From: Treponema sp. UBA4873
GTDB taxonomy: Bacteria > Spirochaetota > Spirochaetia > Treponematales > Treponemataceae
Direction: 5' to 3'
Assembly: GCA_002399405.1 (NCBI GenBank)
Contig: DHDP01000012.1
Location: 186,001 to 250,000 of the forward strand
Length of the DNA stretch: 64,000 nucleotides
Numbering within the stretch: the first letter of the stretch is position 1; each line of letters begins with the position of its first letter. Positions 33,145-40,448 of this stretch are shown piece after piece. The notes beneath the pieces were generated by a model that ran no database searches, was not told the DNA's origin, and saw only the letters and a list, made by a program, of their open reading frames with translations. The position numbers and the translations under genes were made by a program.

Positions 33145-34020
33145 TTAACCTTTTATCCCTGACTGAATCGTTACCTGCGTTATTTGTTTCTGAAACAGTA
33201 TGAACAATATAATCGGCGGGATTATTGCAAACACTATCGCACGAAGCATTTCCACGTCGTTAATCTTCGCTCCGCGCATGAGGGAAAACAGCTTTACCAT
33301 CACCGTTTCGAAAGACGTGTTCTGCAGGAGAAGAAACGGCAGAAGAAAATCCGACCATGCGGCCGTAATCGCATAAAGGACTACGACCATAATAATCGAT
33401 TTGCTCAAAGGTACCGCGATTCTCATGAAGATGGAAATGTCGCTCGCACCGTCTATCTTGGCCGCTTCTATGTACGACTGAGGCAGCGAATCGAAAAAAT
33501 TCCTGAAGAGCACGACGTAAAAAGCGTTTGCCCCCATGGAAAGCCACAGCGGCACAAACGAACCGGTAAGTCCGAGCTTCGCAAGATTCATGAACAGCGG
33601 AACTATGCTCGTCGTCGTCGGGATAAGGAGCCCCCACATGACAAGCGCTTCGATTATCTTCGAACCGGCCGGCCGCACCTTCGCCAGCACGAAGCCGAAC
33701 AGGCCGTTGAACAGGACGGCGCAGACGACGCTGCCCAGAACCGACAATCCCGAGTTTATATAATAATGCGAGAAACGCAGCGCCTTCCACGTTTTGGCGA
33801 ACGCCGCAAATCGGTACGTTTTCGGCAGAATGCTCGTATCCTTTACGAATTCCTGAATGTTTTTAAAACTCGACAGAATCACCCAAACGAGCGGAAAAAA
33901 AAACACAATCATGAACAGCAGGCATATTATGTATATCGCCGTATAAATCACCCGGACGTTCAGACGCTGCATGTCGAATTCGCGCAGGACACCAGTGCAG
34001 CTCTCCGATTTTTTTATCAT
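33145..34020 (-). CDS. CUT1 ABC transporter permease, MalG type
   Basis: A 291-residue inner-membrane permease with six helices. The EAA loop reads EAAKIDGASDISIFMRIAVP. AAGGAGA precedes the start, 15 bases after the partner permease. The N-terminal ~20 residues before the first helix are polar and longer than usual. It forms the channel of the importer whose receptor is encoded upstream. No ATPase is encoded in this operon. Confidence 0.92.
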   Translation of the reverse strand: MIKKSESCTGVLREFDMQRLNVRVIYTAIYIICLLFMIVFFFPLVWVILSSFKNIQEFVKDTSILPKTYRFAAFAKTWKALRFSHYYINSGLSVLGSVVCAVLFNGLFGFVLAKVRPAGSKIIEALVMWGLLIPTTTSIVPLFMNLAKLGLTGSFVPLWLSMGANAFYVVLFRNFFDSLPQSYIEAAKIDGASDISIFMRIAVPLSKSIIMVVVLYAITAAWSDFLLPFLLLQNTSFETVMVKLFSLMRGAKINDVEMLRAIVFAIIPPIILFILFQKQITQVTIQSGIKG

Positions 34021-34035
34021 AGCCGGTTCTCCTTG

Positions 34036-34929
34036 TTAATAATCCCGTTTACGATTCACTTTATTGTATACGACCGTCAGTACAATAAGGATAAGACAAA
34101 TAATAACCGCGACGGCGCTCGCTTTCGGATAATCGTACCGTTCGAACGCGTACCGGTACATGAGCTGCATTATCGAAATCGACGCGTTGTTGGGACCGCC
34201 GTTCGTCATGACGAGCGGTTCGTACAGAATCTGAAACACCGAGATTATCTGCAGAATAAGCAGCGTACGCGCGAGGTTGTAAATGCACGGCAGCGTTATA
34301 TTAACAATGCGCCGCCATATTCCTGCCCCGTCGATGATCGCCGCCTCATACAATTCGGGATCGATTCCCTGAAGCCCCGCTATATAGAGAAGAGCGGTCG
34401 CTCCCGCTCCCTTCCACGTCAGAGCGACGATAATAAGCGGTTTTGTAAAATGAGGATTCGTCAGCCATGCACTCGGAGGCAGTCCTATCTTCGCAAGCAG
34501 AATATTCAATATGCCCGTCTGACCCGGGCGGAAAATAAACCCGAACATGAGAACCATCGCCATACCGGGTACGATGTTCGGCAAATATATTCCGACCTTG
34601 AAAAAAGACTTTCCTCTCCTGATTTCACTGATAAACAGCGCGAGAACAATCGGAACCAAAAAACCTATAATGAGAGACCACAATGTATAGGAAAACGTAT
34701 TCCGCAGCGCCGGAAGAAAATCGGGATGATGAAAGACATCCGCGTAGTTTTTAAAACCGACGAACTGCTGAAGTTTTATGCCTTTGGCAGAATACATCGA
34801 AATCCGAACGCTTTCAAGAAGCGGAATCCAGACAAAATATGCAAAAAGAATAAGGCTGGGAACCATGAGCATCCATCCGGCGGCATTCTTTCTGAAAAAA
34901 TTATTATTTTTTTTACCTGTTATTTTCAT
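34036..34929 (-). CDS. CUT1 ABC transporter permease, MalF type
   Basis: A 297-residue inner-membrane permease. The start is placed at 34929 (MKITGKKNN), which has CAGGAG six bases upstream; the longer reading to 34971 has no ribosome-binding site and overlaps the gap after the receptor gene. Six helices and the EAA loop EAAIIDGAGIWRRIVNITLP are visible. It pairs with the MalG-type permease downstream. Confidence 0.9.
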   Translation of the reverse strand: MKITGKKNNNFFRKNAAGWMLMVPSLILFAYFVWIPLLESVRISMYSAKGIKLQQFVGFKNYADVFHHPDFLPALRNTFSYTLWSLIIGFLVPIVLALFISEIRRGKSFFKVGIYLPNIVPGMAMVLMFGFIFRPGQTGILNILLAKIGLPPSAWLTNPHFTKPLIIVALTWKGAGATALLYIAGLQGIDPELYEAAIIDGAGIWRRIVNITLPCIYNLARTLLILQIISVFQILYEPLVMTNGGPNNASISIMQLMYRYAFERYDYPKASAVAVIICLILIVLTVVYNKVNRKRDY

Positions 34930-35003
34930 AACTGCTCCTGCAGCTTCCTCGGTCAGGAGGAAAATCCGCATTGAATTTTCCTCCTGATTCTTATCCGTCG
35001 GAC

Positions 35004-36398
35004 TTATTTAATCGTATTTCTGTCGAGAATACCCTGAAAGTTCGTCTGCGCTTTTGCTATGAGAGCGTTAATATCCGCATTTTTGTCAGTAAGAACAGCC
35101 TGCAGTATTTTTGTAAGCTCGGCATACAAATCCTGCGCGCACATCGGTTCCTCGCTTTTTACGTTGCCGCTCTTCGTAACCATCGTGTAATAGTCGTTGT
35201 ACAAACGCATGTCGACATTGCGGTACGACGCCTCCGCTTTGCCGCGTGCTTCTTCAAGAGCCGCATCGCTCCACGCGGGAAACGGCGGTATAACGGGGAT
35301 TCCCTGATTCATACGGTTCTGTGCGTCGGCCTTCATTCCGGCAACAGCTGTCTCCGAAACTTCCGGAGATTTCCCCATGATTTCAAGATACTTGAGACAG
35401 GCCTTCACCTGTTCGCTCGTTGCGTCGGGACTGAACATGTACGGCGTGCCGCCCATAAGCGAGTATTGTCCCTTCGGCCCCGCCGGAAGCGGTTCAAGAG
35501 CGAGACTCGTGACGGGCAGTCCATTAACCTGCGTGGGCTGATTTACCGCATCCTGCGCGGCTATATACATTGCCGCCGTGCCCGTTCCTATCGCGCGGAA
35601 GCCCGTTCCCCAATCCTCGTTTGTCGGGTCCGCGGTGAGTACGTCGTATTTCCATTTCAAATCCTTCACATACTGAAACGCAGCCGCGACTTCGGGAGTA
35701 TTAATCTGTGCGATCCATTTTCCGTTTTTCTGAACTTCGAACTTTGCGCCGAAATCCCATGCGATGTTTGAGAAATGCCAGCCGCCCGCATTGTCCTTTG
35801 CAAGAAGGCAGAAACCTGCAACGCCGGTCTTCTGTTTTATTATTTTTGCCGTTTCCGCAAGTTCCTGCCACGTCTTCGGATATTTCGGAAGACCGTCCTT
35901 ATCGACGAGTCCCGCCTGTTTAAACAGATCAACGTTGAGCATAAGCCCTAGCGCATATGCATCCCGCGGAACTCCGTAAATCTTTCCGTTTTTAGACAGC
36001 AGTTCGCGCACTCCCGGATTCATTTTTTTGTCCCACCCGACGGCTTTCACCTCGGCAGTAATATCTTTTGCAAATCCCTGACTGATGATTTTCTGCGGCT
36101 CGGTGAACCACGTGTCATAAATCGTCGGAAGCTGGCCGCTTTCCGCAAGCGGAACGAACGTATCAGTCGCGTATTTATAGTACGACGGTATCACTTTAAT
36201 ATCCGGATATATTTTGCTGAACGTCTTCACATATCCTTCATGCATTTCGATATCGGCCGTAAGAGTGTCTTCCGGCCAAATCCCCAGTCTGATTGACACG
36301 TCCTTCGAAGACGTTTTTTTCTTTCCCCATGGGCTCCATGCGAAACATGCGCCCGACAATGTGAGTCCCATGCACAAAATCCATAAAAGTTTCTTCAT
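35004..36398 (-). CDS. ABC sugar-binding protein of the GH65 locus
   Basis: A 464-residue family-1 solute receptor with an N-terminal signal peptide. The sequence LSGACFAW allows either signal peptidase I cleavage after CFA or lipidation at the Cys in SGAC, since spirochaete lipoboxes are loose, so whether it is a lipoprotein is open. The mature domain has the family pattern (LPTIYDTWF near the hinge, GVPRDAYALGLMLN, WQELAETAKIIKQ, and aromatic residues around GGWHFSNIAW) expected of an oligosaccharide receptor. GGAGG lies five bases before the start. It follows the GH71/GH99-like lipoprotein gene and precedes both permeases, so its ligand is presumably the product of that hydrolase. Confidence 0.9.
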   Translation of the reverse strand: MKKLLWILCMGLTLSGACFAWSPWGKKKTSSKDVSIRLGIWPEDTLTADIEMHEGYVKTFSKIYPDIKVIPSYYKYATDTFVPLAESGQLPTIYDTWFTEPQKIISQGFAKDITAEVKAVGWDKKMNPGVRELLSKNGKIYGVPRDAYALGLMLNVDLFKQAGLVDKDGLPKYPKTWQELAETAKIIKQKTGVAGFCLLAKDNAGGWHFSNIAWDFGAKFEVQKNGKWIAQINTPEVAAAFQYVKDLKWKYDVLTADPTNEDWGTGFRAIGTGTAAMYIAAQDAVNQPTQVNGLPVTSLALEPLPAGPKGQYSLMGGTPYMFSPDATSEQVKACLKYLEIMGKSPEVSETAVAGMKADAQNRMNQGIPVIPPFPAWSDAALEEARGKAEASYRNVDMRLYNDYYTMVTKSGNVKSEEPMCAQDLYAELTKILQAVLTDKNADINALIAKAQTNFQGILDRNTIK

Positions 36399-36442
36399 AT
36401 TTCCTCCTAAAATCTTATATCAGCGCTCGCTTTTAAATTATT

Positions 36443-36458
36443 AAGAGCTCCCGCTCTT
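36443..36458 (-). other. small intercistronic stem-loop
   Basis: AAGAGC and GCTCTT around a four-base loop in the 112-base gap between the hydrolase and receptor genes. Probably an mRNA processing or stability element; too weak to be called a terminator. Confidence 0.35.
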
Positions 36459-36509
36459 TTTATTCCGCAGCGCAGCCGGCCGTACTGTATCCGCAGAATG
36501 TCTTCCCAA

Positions 36510-38342
36510 TTATTTTTTCACGTACACTTCCAGCTCAGCAATCTGTCCTGCTGTTCCGCCCGTATTTTTTGTAAACACGAACCGTACGTACCGGGCTGTG
36601 GCGTTCAGCTGTATCAGCACCGTGTTGCTGTTTTCCGCCGGATCGAATGCATAATCCTGCGGCGGTACGAGCGTCGTAAAATCAATTCCGGTACCGCTCG
36701 TTTGAACCCCGATTGTCTGACTGCGTTTTCCCCAGATTCTCTGCGGATTCAATTTAAGTACGGCAAAATCAAGATTCAACGGACTGCCCAAATCAACCTG
36801 AAACGTATTCGGATATTTATTTGCGGCTCCTTCCCAGTATGTGTTCACGTCGCCGTCGACGGCCTTGCCTGCAGCGAAGTCATAAATTTTATTATTTACG
36901 ACGGCGGGAATTCCAAGCGCGACGTTCTTCCGACCGCCTGCATCGTACACAACGGCGGATTTTACTGCGGACGACGAAGGCTCCTGAAGCACGGGTTTAA
37001 CCGCATAATCGATTATTATTTTCCCGTCCGCGAGCGCGGTTCGATATCCGGAAACATCGCCGGAGAGTACTGCTTTCAACGCGCGTTCCGCCGAATTTTT
37101 CTTTGCCGCAGACTGACTGACTGAAACAATTATTTTGTACAGTTCAAGAGGAGCACGCAGATCGAGCATAGTATACGGAAAATCGCCCGCATATTTCTTC
37201 TGCAGATTCCGAAGCACTTCAAGCTCTTCATATCCGCGCTGAATGGTAGGTTCAATGCACGTCCCTTCGCCGTAATCGTTCCATGTGGCAATCTGTATGA
37301 TGTCCGGGTACGCCATAAGCGACGCTTTCAGTGCGAGGTTGAACGTTTTACCATCGGCGTAATCAAGATATCCGTAGCTTTTTCCGCCCGCTTGTCCGTA
37401 AATATCGTGGAATTCGGCATATGCGGTCGCTACAAGGAACGGTTTTGCATATTGGTCCGCGTAAAAATTGTTAAGCTGGCTGACTGACTGCACGGCAGTC
37501 TTTTTACCGTTCATATTGAACCAATTGTACGAACCGTCCGCAAAACTCTCGCTGTGACCTTCGAGCGTAATAAAGTACGGCCGTTCGCTGCAGACGCTGA
37601 AAAATTCATCCCACTGGTTTCTGTCAAAAAAATACTGCGGACCGAACGTCATGACGACGGGACGGTTTTCATATTTGACGTACGAAGCGTCCGAAAACCA
37701 GTTGTCGTTCATGTATTTGAATGTTTTTTTTCCCGTTTCAACGGCATCCGCTTTTGTGATGGAACCGACTTCGACCATTTTTCCGACGCTCAGGTCTTCA
37801 TAACAGATGCAGTATCTCAGGCCGGCGCTTTTTAGAACGCCTATCATGGCGAGCGTCGATTCCTGTATCTCTTTATAATCAAACGCATTATCAATTCCGT
37901 ACCAGTCGAAGATTACGCCGTCTATGCCGCTTATTTTCATCAGCGCCGCCTGATATTCCAGAACGGTCCTGTCCCGGGAATCGTACGGTCCGGTTAGAGG
38001 ATACTGATGTGAAGCGATATTCGCGCAGCCGTCCGACAGTATCTGATACGGATCAAATTTCGCTCCGCCCTGGTGCCAGTGAAAACCGTATCCGTCCGAA
38101 ACGGGCGGCGCCTGAAACCACGGCATGTAATGAACAAGCACGAGCGGTTTTTTCTCCGTACGATTTTCCGGCTGTCTGATATTCAGCAATTTTTCCGCAT
38201 GTTCATAGTCGGCCATATAATCCTTTGTCTCTGATTCTTCTGTTTTCGGCAGCGGCGACGTAGTGCATCCTGTCAAATTTATGCCGGCCAGACAGACTGT
38301 AGTAAAAAACAGCGCGGTTGTCTTTTTCACGGCTACTTTCAT
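36510..38342 (-). CDS. GH71/GH99-like extracellular glycoside hydrolase lipoprotein with C-terminal CBM32-like domain
   Basis: The start is set at 38342 (MKVAVKKTTAL), with GGAG seven bases upstream and a lipobox LTGC (Cys26). The reading from 38387 begins inside the operator. The catalytic domain (~60-430) shows VHYMPWF, YGFHWHQGG, YPLTGPYDS, GVIFDWYG, YCICYED and ITLEGHSES, followed by TWNDYGEGT. This is the pattern of the GH71/GH99 superfamily, whose members include alpha-1,3-glucanases and endo-alpha-mannosidases. The acidic residues in DWYG, YED and ATWNDYGEG are candidate catalytic residues. The last ~140 residues are a discoidin/F5/8C-type module (AVDGDVNTYWEG, FQVDLGSP, ARYVRFVF), probably binding polysaccharide. 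It is the first gene of the LacI-linked operon. Confidence 0.85.
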   Translation of the reverse strand: MKVAVKKTTALFFTTVCLAGINLTGCTTSPLPKTEESETKDYMADYEHAEKLLNIRQPENRTEKKPLVLVHYMPWFQAPPVSDGYGFHWHQGGAKFDPYQILSDGCANIASHQYPLTGPYDSRDRTVLEYQAALMKISGIDGVIFDWYGIDNAFDYKEIQESTLAMIGVLKSAGLRYCICYEDLSVGKMVEVGSITKADAVETGKKTFKYMNDNWFSDASYVKYENRPVVMTFGPQYFFDRNQWDEFFSVCSERPYFITLEGHSESFADGSYNWFNMNGKKTAVQSVSQLNNFYADQYAKPFLVATAYAEFHDIYGQAGGKSYGYLDYADGKTFNLALKASLMAYPDIIQIATWNDYGEGTCIEPTIQRGYEELEVLRNLQKKYAGDFPYTMLDLRAPLELYKIIVSVSQSAAKKNSAERALKAVLSGDVSGYRTALADGKIIIDYAVKPVLQEPSSSAVKSAVVYDAGGRKNVALGIPAVVNNKIYDFAAGKAVDGDVNTYWEGAANKYPNTFQVDLGSPLNLDFAVLKLNPQRIWGKRSQTIGVQTSGTGIDFTTLVPPQDYAFDPAENSNTVLIQLNATARYVRFVFTKNTGGTAGQIAELEVYVKK

Positions 38343-38349
38343 ACGACGG

Positions 38350-38397
38350 CTCCTATTAGCTGAACACTGAACACGTTTAACGTTCAACTAATAGGAG
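38350..38397. promoter_or_regulatory. large inverted-repeat operator of the GH65 locus
   Basis: Arms CTCCTATTAG (38350-38359) and CTAATAGGAG (38388-38397) are perfect and continue inward with one mismatch into TGAAC/GTTCA. Inside lies GTTTAACGTTCAAC (38375-38388), a near-perfect dyad centred on CG of the LacI-family kind, and a direct repeat TGAACAC. It overlaps the end of the -10 box and the predicted start. lacI ends 39 bases away. The ribosome-binding site of the first gene is part of one arm. Confidence 0.75.
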
Positions 38398-38424
38398 TAT
38401 AAGCCCGCTTTTTCCGGTTGTCAA
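38396..38424 (-). promoter_or_regulatory. promoter of the GH65 sugar operon
   Basis: On the minus strand TTGACA (38424-38419), 17 bases, TATACT (38401-38396): close to consensus, so a strong promoter that would need repression. Confidence 0.85.
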
Positions 38425-38435
38425 GAAAATTTTAA

Positions 38436-39452
38436 TTATTTTTTCTTCAGAGCCGCCACGGAACTGCGTTCTATCAATTGAACAGGCAGCACAACATTTT
38501 TTTCAACTTTTTTCTTTTCCAGACAGTCAATAAGCAGATCGACAGCCAGTACGCCCCTCTTGTCCGCATCCTGATGGACTGTCGTCATCTGAGGAGAAGT
38601 GATGCGGCTTAAAAACAAATCGTCAAATCCGATTATGGAGACATCGTCCGGTATCCTGATCCCTTTCTCGTGCAGCCCCGACATTATGCCGGCCGCAAGA
38701 ATATCCGCCGTGGCGAATACAGCCGTCACGTCGAGCCGCTTTGCCAGTTCGTATCCGAGCCGCGTGCCGTCGTCAATATTTATTTCCTGCTGATAGACGT
38801 TTTTCGGCGAAAACCCGATCCCCGCATCGTTCAGCGCGTCCCGGTATCCTCTGTAGCGTTCCTGGATGACTCCTTTTTTGTAAATCGGCGGCGACGCAAA
38901 AACTATCTGCGTGTGTCCCTTGTCGATAAGATATTTTGTAGCTATGTACCCGCCTTTATAATCCTCAAGCCCTATATTTAAAACCGACGTATCCTGAATG
39001 TAGCTGTCGAGCAGCACATACGGAATATCGCTCTTCACGAGACTTTTGTAAAAGGAATCCTCGAAAACGCCCGTTATGATGACTCCGTCCATACTCCAGT
39101 TGCGGAAAAAAGCCATCAGCTCGTTTTCATCTTCCACCGTGCGGATCATCATGTAATATCCGCGTTCCCGCACCTCGCGTTCTATGCCGCCGATTACTGC
39201 GCTGTGAAACGGATCAAGCATGAAGTTGCCGGACTGCTCCGGAATCAAATGATTGATGACGCTTATGATTTTGGACGATTTGTTCACCAGTGCCCGCGCG
39301 GACATATTCGGTGTATACCGGTATTTTTGTATTATTTTATTAATCCGCTCAACTGTCTCCGGTGCGACGTGAGAATTTACATTATGAATTACGTTCGATA
39401 CAGTCGTTACACTGACACCGGCTTCTTTCGCTATATCTTTGATCGTAGGCAT
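38436..39452 (-). CDS. LacI-family transcriptional regulator
   Basis: 338 residues. The N-terminal helix-turn-helix is canonical (TIKDIAKEAGVSVTTVSNVI, residues 3-22) with the hinge helix around NMSARALVNKSSK. The rest is the periplasmic-binding-protein-like effector domain with typical segments (MDGVIITG, PYVLLDSYI, YKGGYIATKYL, ISIIGFDD-like VSIIGFDDLFL, RITSPQMTTVHQD). It lies just upstream of and in line with the sugar operon, whose promoter carries a matching dyad. It most likely represses that operon until an oligosaccharide or sugar phosphate binds. Its own promoter puts the ATG six bases after the -10 box with no Shine-Dalgarno, so its mRNA should be leaderless. Confidence 0.93.
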   Translation of the reverse strand: MPTIKDIAKEAGVSVTTVSNVIHNVNSHVAPETVERINKIIQKYRYTPNMSARALVNKSSKIISVINHLIPEQSGNFMLDPFHSAVIGGIEREVRERGYYMMIRTVEDENELMAFFRNWSMDGVIITGVFEDSFYKSLVKSDIPYVLLDSYIQDTSVLNIGLEDYKGGYIATKYLIDKGHTQIVFASPPIYKKGVIQERYRGYRDALNDAGIGFSPKNVYQQEINIDDGTRLGYELAKRLDVTAVFATADILAAGIMSGLHEKGIRIPDDVSIIGFDDLFLSRITSPQMTTVHQDADKRGVLAVDLLIDCLEKKKVEKNVVLPVQLIERSSVAALKKK

Positions 39453-39458
39453 ATAAAT

Positions 39459-39488
39459 ACTATATCAGAATACAAACGGAAAATTCAA
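39459..39488 (-). promoter_or_regulatory. promoter of lacI-family gene, leaderless arrangement
   Basis: On the minus strand TTGAAT (39488-39483), 18 bases, TATAGT (39464-39459), then 6 bases to ATG. The predicted first transcribed base is the A of the start codon. Confidence 0.65.
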
Positions 39489-39496
39489 TTCATTTG

Positions 39497-39524
39497 ACGA
39501 AACCGGTCACACGAAACCGGTAAC
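39497..39524. repeat. tandem 14-bp direct repeat between divergent promoters
   Basis: ACGAAACCGGTCAC followed directly by ACGAAACCGGTAAC, with ACG beginning a third unit. Each unit contains the palindrome ACCGGT. It lies between the divergent lacI-family and GerMN promoters and could bind a regulator. Confidence 0.55.
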
Positions 39525-39527
39525 ACG

Positions 39528-39556
39528 TTGTCCTTCTTCTGCCGATAATCTATAAT
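39528..39556 (+). promoter_or_regulatory. promoter of the GerMN gene, leaderless arrangement
   Basis: TTGTCC (39528-39533), 17 bases, TATAAT (39551-39556), 7 bases to ATG. No Shine-Dalgarno. Confidence 0.65.
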
Positions 39557-39563
39557 AGAAACT

Positions 39564-40448
39564 ATGGCTGAAAGAAAAAACAAAAACTCAAACAAAAGAA
39601 ATACCGGTTTCGCTTTTGCATGCTGGCTGCTCATCGCGCTCATTCTTCTTGTTTTCTTTTTTGTAAAAAGAGATACAATCATTTCAAATCTTAAAAATAC
39701 TGATTTTTTTAACCGCGTTTTCGGTAAAACACCCGAATTCGTTCAAAAACACGAGGGTAAAACAGTTCCCGAAGAAGACAACGGCGACAGCACCATTATC
39801 CACATAGATACAGAGCCGGCAAAAACTGCGGAACAACCGCAGACGACGGAGGTTCCGACCGAAACCGAACAGAAAACGGCTAAAGGGGCGGAGCCGTCAC
39901 AGCCGGACAAACAGACAGGATCCGAAGAAACGAAAACGGAACAAAAAAAACCGGATAAACCAACCGCGTCCGAACGTGCACCGGATGCCTCCAAACAGCC
40001 GGAGATAAAACCTGCCGTCGTACCGTCCGTGAATGTACAGCTCTGTTTTGTTCTTATCGATTCCGACGGTTCCGTAAGCAGGCAGATTGTATCGCGTCCG
40101 CTGTCGAAATCGGATTCGCCGCTTTCGGATGCGGTCAAAGCCCTTCTGTCGGGACCGACCGCGGATGAAAAGGCTAAAAACTGCATGACCCTTATTCCGG
40201 CGGGAACAAAATTATTGGGCGCCAGCGTCAAAAACGGTATTGCGACTCTTAACTTCAGTGAGGAATTTGAATACAATCCGGTGGGCGTTGAAGGCTACAT
40301 GGGACAATTGATGCAGATTGTTTATACGGCAACTTCGTTCAGCACGGTAAACAGCGTGCAGTTTATTATCGAAGGGCAGCGGGAAGAATATCTCGGCAGC
40401 GAGGGAGAATGGATCGGTTCCCCGCTCTCCCGCTCGTCGTTCCGCTAA
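39564..40448 (+). CDS. membrane-anchored GerMN-domain protein (294 aa)
   Basis: Residues ~15-35 form a single N-terminal transmembrane anchor. Residues ~65-150 are a Glu/Lys/Thr/Pro-rich disordered linker. Residues ~155-280 are a GerMN domain, recognised from DAVKALLSGPT, LIPAGTKLL, VKNGIATLNFSEEF, QIVYTATSFSTVNSVQF and the final IEGQ. GerMN domains occur in Bacillus GerM and in many non-sporulating bacteria, where they are thought to act in the envelope, probably near peptidoglycan. Function here is unproven. It is divergent from the LacI-family gene, appears to be translated from a leaderless mRNA, and its end overlaps the convergent GGDEF gene by 4 bases. Confidence 0.85.
   Translation: MAERKNKNSNKRNTGFAFACWLLIALILLVFFFVKRDTIISNLKNTDFFNRVFGKTPEFVQKHEGKTVPEEDNGDSTIIHIDTEPAKTAEQPQTTEVPTETEQKTAKGAEPSQPDKQTGSEETKTEQKKPDKPTASERAPDASKQPEIKPAVVPSVNVQLCFVLIDSDGSVSRQIVSRPLSKSDSPLSDAVKALLSGPTADEKAKNCMTLIPAGTKLLGASVKNGIATLNFSEEFEYNPVGVEGYMGQLMQIVYTATSFSTVNSVQFIIEGQREEYLGSEGEWIGSPLSRSSFR

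Noticed and set aside
33184..34974. 596-codon open frame antisense to both permease genes
   Set aside because: The translation is Arg/His-rich and featureless, while the opposite strand encodes two permeases with exact EAA loops.
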